Shown here: positions 16,914 through 29,356 of the stretch, in pieces
How positions within the stretch are numbered: position 1 is the stretch's first letter
How the letters are laid out: each line of letters opens with the position of its first letter
Source of the DNA: Palsa-504 sp963756575
Lineage (GTDB): Bacteria; Actinomycetota; Actinomycetes; Streptosporangiales; Streptosporangiaceae
Assembly: GCA_963756575.1 (NCBI GenBank)
Contig: CAVWOM010000016.1
Coordinates: 496,001 to 560,000 of the forward strand
Length of the DNA: 64,000 nt
Reading direction: 5' to 3'
Position numbers and translations under genes: made by a program
The notes under the pieces: generated by a model
What the model was told of the DNA's origin: nothing
Seen by the model: the letters and a program-made list of their open reading frames with translations, nothing else
The model's database searches: none

Positions 16914-16966
16914 CATGATCGTGGACAGTTCGGGCCACTATTTGTTCGGAACTGTCCACGATCATG
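16914..16966. repeat. Perfect 18-bp inverted repeat, 17-nt loop
   Basis: Arms 16914-16931 and 16949-16966 are perfectly complementary (catgatcgtggacagttc in the left arm). It lies between divergent iclR and hyi, and the arms begin like the IclR element (TTCCATGAT). It could be a REP-like element, a leader hairpin of iclR, or part of the control region. Confidence 0.85.
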
Positions 16967-17053
16967 AAGGTAGTGCCGGGAGGGCGCACGGCCGGTCCGG
17001 CCGAAGGCGGATCACGGTTCGCGAGGGGGTTGAAGGGGCCGCGGGGGTGGTGG

Positions 17054-17082
17054 TTGACGGGGCCGCGGGGGCGGTCTAGGCT
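17054..17082 (+). promoter_or_regulatory. Sigma-70-type promoter of hyi operon
   Basis: TTGACG (17054-17059), a 17-bp spacer and TAGGCT (17077-17082). The predicted start is near 17089, placing operator site 3 at about +18 to +32, where a bound repressor would block elongation or initiation. Confidence 0.6.
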
Positions 17083-17106
17083 CTTATTCAAGACATGGAA
17101 AATAAA

Positions 17107-17121
17107 TTTCAGGATGCGGAA
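17107..17121. promoter_or_regulatory. Putative IclR/AllR operator, site 3 (hyi-glxR-gcl operon)
   Basis: TTTCAGGATGCGGAA ends 3 bp before ATG 17125. It is preceded by GGAAAATAAATTTC (17098-17110), a second short palindrome of the same half-sites. Confidence 0.65.
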
Positions 17122-17124
17122 AAC

Positions 17125-17973
17125 ATGACGGATCACTTGCTGCCTTACCTGGTTAACTGCTCGCTGCTGTTCACCGAGGAGCCGCTGCTGCGGCGGCCGG
17201 CCGCGGCTCGCGCCGCGGGGTTCGGGGCGGTGGAGTTCTGGTGGCCGTTCGCGACGGCGGTGCCGGCCGACCGGGAGGTCGACGCCTTCGTCGGGGCGGT
17301 CGAGGACGCCGGGGTGACGCTGGCGGGGCTGAACTTCTTCGCCGGCGACCTGGCCGGGCCGGACTGCGGGGTGCTGTCGGTGCCGGGGCGCGTCGCCGAG
17401 TTCCGCGACAACGTGGACGTGGTGGCCGGCATCGGCGAACGGCTCGGCGTGCGGGGGTTCAACGCGCTGTACGGGAACCGGGTCGACGGCGCGGACCCGG
17501 CCGCCCAGGACGAGCTGGCGCTGGAGAGCATCGCGCTGGCGGCGAGGGCGGTGGCCCGGTTCGGCGGCACGGTGCTGATCGAGCCGGTCAGCGGGCCGAA
17601 GCCCTATCCGCTGCGCACGGCCGACGACGCGGTGGCCGTGGTCCGCCGGGCCCGGGCGGCGGGCGCCGCCAACGTCGGCTTCCTGTGCGACCTGTACCAC
17701 CTGGCCAGCAACGGCGACGACATCGACGCCGCCATCGACGCGTACGCCGACCTGGTCGCGCACGTGCAGATCGCCGACGTGCCCGGCCGGGGCGAACCCG
17801 GCAGCGGCCAGCTCGACCTGGACCGGTACCTGGCCGCCCTGGCTGGCCGCGGCTACCGCGGCTGGGTAAGCCTGGAGTACAAGCCGACCGGGACCACCGA
17901 GGCCAGCCTGGCCTGGCTGCCCCGCGAGCGGCGCAGCCCGCGAGCCAAAGGGCCGCGTTCCTGTCTGGACTGA
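17125..17973 (+). CDS. hyi: Hydroxypyruvate isomerase
   Basis: A TIM-barrel isomerase of the Hyi/xylose-isomerase-like superfamily. It has YLVNCSLLFTEEPLLRRPAA at the start, GFGAVEFWWPF, metal-ligand Glu in TVLIEPVSGPKPYPL, FLCDLYHLASNGD, HVQIADVPGRGEPGSGQLD and SLEYKP. It interconverts hydroxypyruvate and tartronate semialdehyde in the glyoxylate-to-glycerate route. ATG 17125 matches the family start. ATG 17095 would add ten residues over the operator. It is the first gene of the glyoxylate operon. The gap to glxR (95 bp) contains tcctgtct/agacagga arms (17959, 18006) that may fold. Confidence 0.88.
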   Translation: MTDHLLPYLVNCSLLFTEEPLLRRPAAARAAGFGAVEFWWPFATAVPADREVDAFVGAVEDAGVTLAGLNFFAGDLAGPDCGVLSVPGRVAEFRDNVDVVAGIGERLGVRGFNALYGNRVDGADPAAQDELALESIALAARAVARFGGTVLIEPVSGPKPYPLRTADDAVAVVRRARAAGAANVGFLCDLYHLASNGDDIDAAIDAYADLVAHVQIADVPGRGEPGSGQLDLDRYLAALAGRGYRGWVSLEYKPTGTTEASLAWLPRERRSPRAKGPRSCLD

Positions 17974-18068
17974 GGAGCGAGGAGCTTGCGACGAGCGACG
18001 AGGGAAGACAGGACCTCAAGGCGGCCCGGCGGCGAGCGGAAACGACAGGGACAGCTTAAGGAGCAGGC

Positions 18069-18968
18069 ATGAGCACCAAGATCGGGTTCATCGGGCTGGG
18101 GATCATGGGCGCGCCGATGGCGGCCAACCTGGTCAAGGCCGGTTTCGAGGTCACCGGGTACAACCGCAGCCCGGCCAAGGTCGAGCAGCTGGTGGCGGCG
18201 GGCGGGCAGGGCGCCAAGGACATCGCCGCGGCGGTGGCCGACGCCGACGTGGTGGCCACGATGGTGCCGGACTCCCCCGACGTGCGCGAGGTCCTGGCGG
18301 GCGAGGGCGGGGTGTTCGGCAGCGCCCGCTCCGGGGCGCTGATCATCGACTTCTCCAGCATCCGGCCGGACGTGGCGGCGGCGCTGGCGGCCGAGGGCGC
18401 CGAGCGCGGCTTCCGGGTGCTCGACGCGCCGGTGTCGGGCGGCGAGGCGGGCGCGGTCGAGGGCGTGCTGTCGATCATGGTCGGCGGCGCGGCCGAGGAC
18501 TTCGCGGCGGCCAAGCCGGTATTCGACGCGGTGGGCAAGACCGTGGTGCACGTCGGGCCCGCGGGCTCGGGCCAGACGGTCAAGGCCGCGAACCAGCTCA
18601 TGGTGGCGGGCCACCTCGAGCTGCTGGCCGAGGCGATCGTGTTCCTCGAGGCCTACGGGGTGGACACCAAGGCCGCGCTCGAGGTGCTGGGCGGCGGGCT
18701 GGCCGGAAGCACCGTGCTGCAGCGCAAGGGACCGAACATGCTGGCCCGCGACTTCAAGCCGGGCTTCCGGATCGCGCTGCACGACAAGGACATGGGCATC
18801 GTCACGGCCGCCGCGCGCGAGGCCGGCGTGGTGATCCCGCTCGGCGCGGTCGCCGCGCAGCTCATCGCGTCGCTGAAGGCGCAGGGCGACGGCGGCCTCG
18901 ATCATTCGGCGCTGCTGAAGCTGGTCACGCAGCTGTCCGGGCGCCAGGGCGACGGGAGTGAGAAATAA
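18069..18968 (+). CDS. glxR: Tartronate semialdehyde reductase (2-hydroxy-3-oxopropionate reductase)
   Basis: A 299-residue beta-hydroxyacid dehydrogenase. The NAD(P)-binding N-terminus is KIGFIGLGIMGAPMAANLVK, the substrate-binding signature is DAPVSGGEAGAVEGVLSIMV, and the catalytic Lys is in GQTVKAANQLMV, with GFRIALHDKDMGI after it. It reduces tartronate semialdehyde made by Gcl to D-glycerate. Its position between hyi and gcl is the standard arrangement of the allantoin/glyoxylate pathway, and its stop abuts the gcl start. Confidence 0.93.
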   Translation: MSTKIGFIGLGIMGAPMAANLVKAGFEVTGYNRSPAKVEQLVAAGGQGAKDIAAAVADADVVATMVPDSPDVREVLAGEGGVFGSARSGALIIDFSSIRPDVAAALAAEGAERGFRVLDAPVSGGEAGAVEGVLSIMVGGAAEDFAAAKPVFDAVGKTVVHVGPAGSGQTVKAANQLMVAGHLELLAEAIVFLEAYGVDTKAALEVLGGGLAGSTVLQRKGPNMLARDFKPGFRIALHDKDMGIVTAAAREAGVVIPLGAVAAQLIASLKAQGDGGLDHSALLKLVTQLSGRQGDGSEK

Positions 18969-20735
<1,767 letters not shown>

Positions 20736-20742
20736 GCTGATC

Positions 20743-21876
20743 ATGCGGATCGTCGTCGCGCCGGACAAGTTCAAGGGGTCGCTGCCCGCGGCCGGGGTGG
20801 CCGCGGCGGTCGCGGCCGGGCTCCGGGACGCCTGGCGGGACGCGGAGGTCGTCGCGGTGCCGGTGGCCGACGGCGGCGAGGGGACGGTGGACGCGGCCGT
20901 CGCGGCCGGCTTCGAGCGGGTGCCGGTGACCACGGCCGGTCCCGTCGGCGACCCGGTGCGGGCGAGCTACGCGCGCCGGGGCGAGGTGGCGGTGGCCGAA
21001 CTGGCTTGTGTGTGCGGCCTGGCCCGGCGGCCGGCCGGACGGACTGCCCCGCTGACCGCGTCCAGCTTCGGCGCGGGTGAGGTGGTGCGGGCCGCGCTGG
21101 AGGCGGGCACGCGCCTGATCGTGCTCGGCGTCGGCGGCAGCGCCAGCACCGACGGTGGCGCCGGCCTGCTGCAGGCGCTCGGCGCGCGGGTGCTCGACGA
21201 TCATGGTGTCCCCGTCGGTCCGGGCGGAGCGGGCCTGGATGACGTGGCCACGCTGGACCTGACGGGCCTGCTCCGGTTCGGCGGGGTGACGCTCACGCTC
21301 GCGGCCGACGTGGACAACCCGCTGACCGGCCCGGACGGGGCGGCCGCGGTGTACGGGCCGCAGAAGGGCGCCTCGCCGGCTGAGGTCGCGCGGCTGGACG
21401 CGGGGTTGCGGCGCTGGGCCGGCGTGGTGGCCGCCGCCGTGGGCCAGGACTGGTCACGGGCGCCGGGGGCGGGGGCGGCCGGCGGGGTGGGGTTCGCGGC
21501 GCTGGCGGTGCTGGGCGCACGGCTGCGGCCGGGCATCGAGCTGGTGCTCGACCTGACGGGCTTGGACTCCCGGCTGGCCGGGGCGGACCTGGTCATCACC
21601 GGGGAAGGCTCGCTCGACGGGCAGAGCCTGGCGGGCAAGGCGCCGGTGGGGGTGGCGCGGGCGGCGGCCCGGCACGGGGTCCCGGTCGTCGCGGTGGCCG
21701 GGCGGAACGCGCTGACGGCGGACGAGCTGGCCGCGGCCGGGATCGAGGCGGTCTACCCGCTGACGGACCTGGAGCCCGACCTGGGGCGGTGTCACACTGA
21801 GGCGGCCGGGCTGCTCTACCGGGCCGGCCAGATGATCGCTCGTGACCGGAAAGCAGAGGCGGTGAGCAGGGCATGA
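20743..21876 (+). CDS. Glycerate 2-kinase (GarK/GlxK family)
   Basis: A 377-residue protein with the family N-terminus MRIVVAPDKFKGSLPA, PVADGGEGTVDA, GVGGSASTDGGAGLLQALGA, and late ITGEGSLDGQSLAGKAPVGV. It phosphorylates glycerate to 2-phosphoglycerate, feeding glyoxylate carbon into glycolysis. It lies 7 bp after gcl and overlaps the allantoicase start by ATGA, so it is translationally coupled. Confidence 0.93.
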   Translation: MRIVVAPDKFKGSLPAAGVAAAVAAGLRDAWRDAEVVAVPVADGGEGTVDAAVAAGFERVPVTTAGPVGDPVRASYARRGEVAVAELACVCGLARRPAGRTAPLTASSFGAGEVVRAALEAGTRLIVLGVGGSASTDGGAGLLQALGARVLDDHGVPVGPGGAGLDDVATLDLTGLLRFGGVTLTLAADVDNPLTGPDGAAAVYGPQKGASPAEVARLDAGLRRWAGVVAAAVGQDWSRAPGAGAAGGVGFAALAVLGARLRPGIELVLDLTGLDSRLAGADLVITGEGSLDGQSLAGKAPVGVARAAARHGVPVVAVAGRNALTADELAAAGIEAVYPLTDLEPDLGRCHTEAAGLLYRAGQMIARDRKAEAVSRA

Positions 21877-22991
21877 GCTCTGACAAGGACCAGGCCTGGC
21901 CGGACCTGGCCGGGCGGGCGCTGGGCGGCAGCGTGATCTTCGCCAACGACGAGCTGTTCGCCGAGCGGGAGAACCTGATCAAGCCCGAGGCGCCGGCGTT
22001 CCAGCCGCACACGTTCGGCCACAAGGGCCAGATCATGGACGGCTGGGAGACGCGACGGCGGCGGGAGGCGGCCAGTGACGGGCAGGGTGACGCCGCGATC
22101 GTGCGGCTGGGCGCCGCCGGCGTGGTGCGCCGGATGGTGGTCGACACGTCGTACTTCACCGGGAACTACCCGCCGGAGGTATCGGTCGAGGGGTGCGGGA
22201 TGGAGGGCTATCCCTCCCCCGCCGAACTCGCCACGGCGGACTGGTTCACGCTGGTGCCGCGCAGCGCGGTGGCCGGGGACAGCCAGAACGTGTTCGAGGT
22301 GGAAGCGGGGCGGAGAGCAACACACGTTCGGCTTAATATTTTTCCTGACGGCGGGGTCGCGCGGCTGCGGGCCTACGGCGAGCCGGTGCCCGACCCCCGG
22401 CTGCTGACCGCCACCGTCGACCTGGCCGCGCTGGAGAACGGCGCCGTCGTGACCGGCTGCAGCAACATGTTCTACTCCTCGCCGGCCAACCTGCTGCTGC
22501 CGGGCCAGGCCCGGGTGATGGGCGACGGCTGGGAGACCTCCCGGCGGCGGGACCAGGCCAACGACTGGGTGGCGGTCCGGCTGGCCTGCGCCGGGTCGGT
22601 CGAGGTGGCCGAGCTCGACACCTCGCACTTCGTGGGCAACGCCCCGGGCTGGGCGACGCTGCGGGGTTCTGGCGGTTCTGACCTCGTGCCCCGGGCGGCG
22701 CTGCAGCCGGACACCCGGCACCGGTTCGCCGTGCCCGGTTCCCCGGTGGCGGAGGAGGTAAGGCTCGACATCTACCCCGACGGGGGCATGGCCCGGCTCC
22801 GGGTGCTCGGCCGGCCCACGAGCGCGGCGCGAGCCGAGCTGGCGGCGCGGTTCCTGCGGCTGCTGCCCGAGGCCCAGCTGGCCAGCCTGCTGGAGGCGGC
22901 GGGGTTGCCCGCGGCCGAGGCGGGCCGGATCGTCGCGGCGGGCGGGGACCTGCCGCCGGTCTTGCGCGAGCGGCTCAGGCTGGGTTCGTGA
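21873..22991 (+). CDS. alc: Allantoicase
   Basis: A 372-residue protein with two tandem allantoicase domains. Each has a DGWETxRRR motif (MDGWETRRRREAASDG, GDGWETSRRRDQANDW) and a D-T-S-x-F-x-GN-x-P motif (DTSYFTGNYPPEVSVEG, DTSHFVGNAPGWATLRG), closing with RLNIFPDGGVARLR and RLDIYPDGGMARLR. It hydrolyses allantoate to ureidoglycolate and urea. About 50 C-terminal residues (ELAARFLRLLPEAQLASLLE onwards) look like an extra helical appendage. A run of A/T-ending codons (about 22312-22346) interrupts otherwise very high-GC codon use. Confidence 0.93.
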   Translation: MSSDKDQAWPDLAGRALGGSVIFANDELFAERENLIKPEAPAFQPHTFGHKGQIMDGWETRRRREAASDGQGDAAIVRLGAAGVVRRMVVDTSYFTGNYPPEVSVEGCGMEGYPSPAELATADWFTLVPRSAVAGDSQNVFEVEAGRRATHVRLNIFPDGGVARLRAYGEPVPDPRLLTATVDLAALENGAVVTGCSNMFYSSPANLLLPGQARVMGDGWETSRRRDQANDWVAVRLACAGSVEVAELDTSHFVGNAPGWATLRGSGGSDLVPRAALQPDTRHRFAVPGSPVAEEVRLDIYPDGGMARLRVLGRPTSAARAELAARFLRLLPEAQLASLLEAAGLPAAEAGRIVAAGGDLPPVLRERLRLGS

Positions 22992-23084
22992 CCGCCGGTT
23001 TTGTCGGTTACACCGAGCTAAGCCGGCGACCGGTCCGTCTCGCTGTAGAAACCCATCAAGTTCATCCATATCGTGAAAGCTCAA

Positions 23085-23099
23085 TTTCGTAGTACGGAG
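23085..23099. promoter_or_regulatory. Putative IclR/AllR operator, site 4 (urate oxidase)
   Basis: TTTCGTAGTACGGAG, the weakest match, overlaps the ggag ribosome binding site of urate oxidase. It is preceded by GAAAGCTCAATTTC (23075-23088). Confidence 0.5.
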
Positions 23100-23105
23100 T
23101 TAATC

Positions 23106-24002
23106 ATGGCCATTACCTTCGGCGACAACCAGTACGGCAAGGCGGAGGTCCGCCTGGTGCACGTCACCCGCGACGGCGACCGGCACCAGATCAGGGACCT
23201 GAACGTGTCCACCTCGCTGCGCGGCGACTTCGCCGACGCCCACCTGGCCGGCGACAACGCCAAGGTCGTCGCCACCGACACGCAGAAGAACACCGTCTAC
23301 GCCTTCGCCCAGCAGTACGGGGTGGGCGAGATCGAGGAGTTCGGTCTGCGCCTGGGCAGGCATTTCGTGGATTCCTTCGAGTGGGTGACCGGGGCCCAGG
23401 TGCGGATCGAGGAGTACGGCTGGGACCGGATCACGGTGGACGGCGCCGAGCACGGGCACGCGTTCTCCCGGGGCGGCGGCGGCACCAGGACTGCCGTCGT
23501 CACCATCGACGGGGCCTTCGCCTGGGTGGTGTCCGGGCTGACCGACCTGGTCGTCTTGAAGTCGACCGGGTCGGAGTTCTGGGGGTTCCCGCGCGACCGG
23601 TACACCTCGCTGGGCGAGACCACGGACCGCATCCTGGCCACCGCGGTCACCGCGCGCTGGCGGTACGGGTCCGTGGATGCCTCCCTCGACTGGGGCAAGG
23701 CGTACGCCGACGTGCGGCGGATCCTGCTCGAGTCGTTCGCGGCCAAGCACAGCCTGGCGCTGCAGCAGACGCTGTACTACATGGGCGAGCAGGTGCTTCT
23801 CGCTCATCCGGAGGTGGCCGAGATCCGGATGTCGATGCCGAACAAGCACCACTTCCTGGTCGACCTCTCGCCGTTCGGGCTGCCGAACGAGAACGAGGTG
23901 TACTACGCCGCGGACCGCCCGTACGGGCTGATCGAGGGCACGGTGACCCGCGACGACGCGCCGCCGGCGGGGCGCGCCTGGCAGGCTGTGCCCGGCTTCT
24001 GA
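23106..24002 (+). CDS. Urate oxidase (factor-independent urate hydroxylase)
   Basis: A 298-residue uricase with two T-fold domains. The catalytic Lys is in DNQYGKAEVRLVHV and the Thr in VVATDTQKNTVYAF. Later hallmarks are LKSTGSEFWGF, RDRYTSLGETTDRI and SMPNKHHFLVDLSPFGL, with the terminal NENEVYYAADRPYGLIEGT. It converts urate to 5-hydroxyisourate and is cofactor independent. Its own operator and promoter region (115 bp from the allantoicase stop) suggest separate control. HIU hydrolase and OHCU decarboxylase, expected partners, are not nearby. Confidence 0.95.
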   Translation: MAITFGDNQYGKAEVRLVHVTRDGDRHQIRDLNVSTSLRGDFADAHLAGDNAKVVATDTQKNTVYAFAQQYGVGEIEEFGLRLGRHFVDSFEWVTGAQVRIEEYGWDRITVDGAEHGHAFSRGGGGTRTAVVTIDGAFAWVVSGLTDLVVLKSTGSEFWGFPRDRYTSLGETTDRILATAVTARWRYGSVDASLDWGKAYADVRRILLESFAAKHSLALQQTLYYMGEQVLLAHPEVAEIRMSMPNKHHFLVDLSPFGLPNENEVYYAADRPYGLIEGTVTRDDAPPAGRAWQAVPGF

Positions 24003-24193
24003 GGCGAGTTCCGGGGCGGTTTCCGGCTTCTGGGGCGCCTGAGTGCTGGGGCGCTGCGGGGTGCCGGGCGCAGATGGTGGCGCGCTGGTCTTGGCACCGC
24101 GTGGCCAGAGCGTGCATCGCTAACATCACCAACCACATATGTCACAGTGGTTAGCAGTCGGCCGGGGGGGACCGGATTTAACGCGGTGGATCG

Positions 24194-24247
24194 GGCTTAT
24201 GCGGTGGATCCGGTACTCCCTGAGGTACCAGATCCGCCGCATAAGCC
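24194..24247. terminator. Hairpin with 23-nt arms, possible terminator of urate oxidase transcript
   Basis: Arms 24194-24216 and 24225-24247 pair with two wobble mismatches around loop tccctgag. There is no U tract. It could instead be a leader structure or a REP-like element. Confidence 0.45.
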
Positions 24248-24420
24248 ATTTCCTCCACACTATTTTCGAGATTATCGCATCACGCGAACCGCGCGCACCG
24301 TGGATCACTGCGACAGCGGATCGGCACGGCGGGGTTGGCCCGCCGGCCATGGACGAGGGCTCGGCTCGGCGTGTACTCGCCCGCTCAGACCGGGCTGGCC
24401 ATCACCTCAGACTGTCATAT

Positions 24421-24435
24421 GTCCATGATACGGAA
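24421..24435. promoter_or_regulatory. Putative IclR/AllR operator, site 5 (xdh operon)
   Basis: GTCCATGATACGGAA, the best match, followed directly by the perfect GGAAA-N4-TTTCC palindrome (24432-24445). It lies 161 bp before the chosen xdhA start. Confidence 0.65.
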
Positions 24436-24596
24436 ATAAGTTTCCATTGATGTGTGGCGCTTTGGGGCACCAAGAGCTATCGTCGTTGGATAGGCAAGGA
24501 GAACGCGCTGACGTTCGGCCTGGCGGCACCGTCCGGTACGAGAGAGACGGGCAGGCCAGGCTGACGGAGGCGGAGGCAGAGGCAGGAGAGTGTGCG

Positions 24597-26146
24597 GTGG
24601 AGCCCCGGATGGCAGGATCCCAAGTGGCTGAGCCTGGGACGGCTGACGCTCGGGTGGTGGTTAACGGGCGGGCTCGTGAGCTTGGTGAGGTGGGCGGGCA
24701 TGTCACGTTGCTGGAGTGGCTGCGCGGCAGCGGGCTGACGGGGTGCAAGGAGGGCTGCGCCGAGGGTGAGTGCGGGGCCTGCGCGGTGCTGGTCGCCCGC
24801 GAGGAGCCGGACGGGCGGGAAGTGCCGGACGGGCGGGAAGTGCCGGACGGGCGGGAAGTGCCGGACGGGCGGGAAGTGCCGGGCGGGCCGGGGCGGAGCG
24901 GGCGGAGCCGGTGGGTGGCGATCAATGCGTGCCTGGTGCCGGCGGCGGCGTTCGACCAGCAGGAGGTCGTGACGGCGGAGGGGCTGGGGCGGCCGGGGCA
25001 GCTGCACCCGGTGCAGCGGGAGATGGCCGAGCGGGGCGGCTCCCAGTGCGGGTACTGCACGCCGGGCTTCATCTGCTCGATGGCGGCCGAGTACTACCGG
25101 CCGGGGCGCGGCGAGACGAACGGGCACCGCGACGACGAGCACGGGCCGAACGGGTTCGACCTGCATGCCCTGAGCGGCAACCTGTGCCGGTGCACCGGGT
25201 ACCGGCCGATCAAGGACGCGGCCTACGCCCTCGGCGCGCCGGAGGCGGCCGACCCGTTTCTGGCCCGGCTGGCCGAGCCGGCCCCCGCACCCGCCGCGAC
25301 CGCGGTCGCCAGCGCCCAGGGCCGCTACGTCCGCCCGGCGAGCCTGGCCGAGACGGTCGACCTGCTGGCGGCCGAGCCGGACGCACGGCTGGTGGCCGGG
25401 TCCACCGACTGGGGCGTCGAGCTGAACATCCGGCACACCCGGGTCGCGCTGACCGTGGGCATCGACCGGATCGCGGAGCTGCGCGAGTTCTCGGTCCGCC
25501 GCGACCACATCGACATCGGCGCCGCGCTGAGCCTGACCGAGATCGAGACCCGGCTGACGGGGCGGGTGCCGCTCCTCGGCCAGCTGTTCCCGCAGTTCGC
25601 GTCCCGGCTGATCCGCAACGGGGCCACGCTCGGGGGCAACCTCGGCACCGCCTCGCCGATCGGCGACGGCCCGCCCGCGCTGCTCGCGCTGGACGCCTCG
25701 CTGGTGCTGGCCTCCAGCCAGGGCGAGCGCGAGGTCCGGCTGGCCGAGTACTTCACCGGCTACCGGCAGAGCGTCAGGCGCCCCGGCGAGCTGATCAAGA
25801 CCATCCGCATCCCGCTGCCCGTCGCCCCGGTCACCGCGTTCCACAAGATCGCCAAGCGCCGGTTCGACGACATCTCGGGCGTCGCGGTGGCGTATGCGAT
25901 GGACCGCGGGGAAGACGGCACCGTGGCATCGATCCGGATCGGCCTGGGCGGGGTGGCGGCCACGCCGCTGCGCGCGCTGGCCGTCGAGGAGGCGCTGACC
26001 GGCCGGCCCTGGACGCGCGAGGTGGCCGAGGCGGCCGCCGCGGAGATGGCCGGGACGGGAACGCCGCTGAGCGATCACCGGGCCAGCCAGGCCTACCGGA
26101 TCGCCATGCTGCGCAACTCGCTGCTGAAGTTTCACACGGAGACATC

Positions 26147-26150
<4 letters not shown>
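24597..26150 (+). CDS. xdhA: Xanthine dehydrogenase small subunit (2Fe-2S/FAD)
   Basis: About 517 residues. The first 2Fe-2S site is GCKEGCAEGECGACAVLV plus the Cys in INACLVP. The second is CGYCTPGFIC and LCRCTGYRPIKD. Then come the FAD domain (LVAGSTDWGVELN, NGATLGGNLGTASPIGD) and the CO-dehydrogenase flavoprotein C-terminal domain. GTG 24597 has aggagag at suitable spacing. ATG 24609 is also possible. Unusually, four perfect copies of an 18-bp unit insert PDGREV repeats between the ferredoxin cysteines and the fourth ligand. It transfers electrons from the Mo site to NAD. The stop overlaps xdhB (ATGA). Confidence 0.93.
24807..24878 (+). repeat. Four perfect 18-bp tandem repeats inside xdhA
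   Basis: The unit ccggacgggcgggaagtg encodes PDGREV and is in frame, so copy-number change would not break the gene. It lies in the loop between the ferredoxin-type Cys cluster and INACLVP. Confidence 0.9.
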
Positions 26151-28531
<2,381 letters not shown>

Positions 28532-28534
28532 CCC

Positions 28535-29356
28535 ATGGACTGGCTGAGGGCCGCACAGCAGCTCAGGGACGAAGGCGAGCCCGGCGTCCTGGTCACCGTG
28601 GCCGAGGTGCGCGGGCACGCGCCGCGCGAGGCCGGCGCCAAGATGGTGGTGAGCCAGCATCGCACCTGGGGCACCGTGGGCGGCGGGAACCTGGAGGCCA
28701 CGGCGGTGGCCCGGGCCCGGGAGATGATCGAGTCCGGGACGTCAGGGCCCGAGATGAGCGAGGCCCGGCTCAACCCGCGCGCCCGGACCGAGCACGGCCG
28801 CCAGTGCTGCGGCGGCGTGGTCAGGCTGCTGCTCGAGCCGCTCCCGGTGCGGCCGGTCGTCGCGGTGTTCGGCCTCGGCCACGTCGGCTACGAGCTGGCC
28901 CGCATCCTGTCCCGGCTGCCGGTCCGGCTGCTGCTGGTCGATTCGCGTCCCGGGCAGCTGGACCGGGTCCGCCTGGCCGACGTGATCGACGGCACCGCGG
29001 ACGTCAGCATCCACCCCACCCTGCTCGGCGAGCAGGTACTCGAGCGGCTGCCGCGCGGCGCCCGCGTGGTGATCATGACGCACGATCACGCGGAGGACTA
29101 CGCGCTGTGCGACGCGGCCCTTCGCCTGCCGCAGCGGCTGGGCGGCATCGGGCTGATCGGCTCGAGCGCCAAGTGGACGCGATTCCAGGCCCAGCTGGCC
29201 GCGGCCGGCCACAGCCCCGAGACGATCGCGCGGATCACCTGCCCGATCGGCCAGCCCGGCATCACCGGCAAGGACCCCGCCGTGATCGCCGTCGCGGTCG
29301 CCGCCGAGCTGCTGTCCGCCCAGGGAAAACTCGCCGGCGCGACGGTGGGCTCATGA
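28535..29356 (+). CDS. xdhC: XdhC, molybdenum cofactor insertion/sulfuration factor
   Basis: A 273-residue XdhC/CoxI-type protein. The N-terminal part has GHAPREAGAKMVV and WGTVGGGNLE, a Cys pair in GRQCCGGVVRLLLEP, a Rossmann segment VVAVFGLGHVGYELARILSR, and the late motif IGLIGSSAKWTRF with CPIGQPGITGKDPAVIAVAV. It binds and sulfurates Moco and loads XdhB. The stop overlaps the guanine deaminase start (ATGA). Confidence 0.93.
   Translation: MDWLRAAQQLRDEGEPGVLVTVAEVRGHAPREAGAKMVVSQHRTWGTVGGGNLEATAVARAREMIESGTSGPEMSEARLNPRARTEHGRQCCGGVVRLLLEPLPVRPVVAVFGLGHVGYELARILSRLPVRLLLVDSRPGQLDRVRLADVIDGTADVSIHPTLLGEQVLERLPRGARVVIMTHDHAEDYALCDAALRLPQRLGGIGLIGSSAKWTRFQAQLAAAGHSPETIARITCPIGQPGITGKDPAVIAVAVAAELLSAQGKLAGATVGS

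Larger units (their letters stand above)
24003..24596. other. Long intergenic region upstream of xdhA
   Basis: No gene is recognised in 594 bp. It contains the hairpin at 24194-24247, operator site 5 at 24421-24435, and the palindrome GGAAATAAGTTTCC at 24432-24445. Translation from ATG 24450 into xdhA is possible but would add an unconserved N-terminus. Confidence 0.6.
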
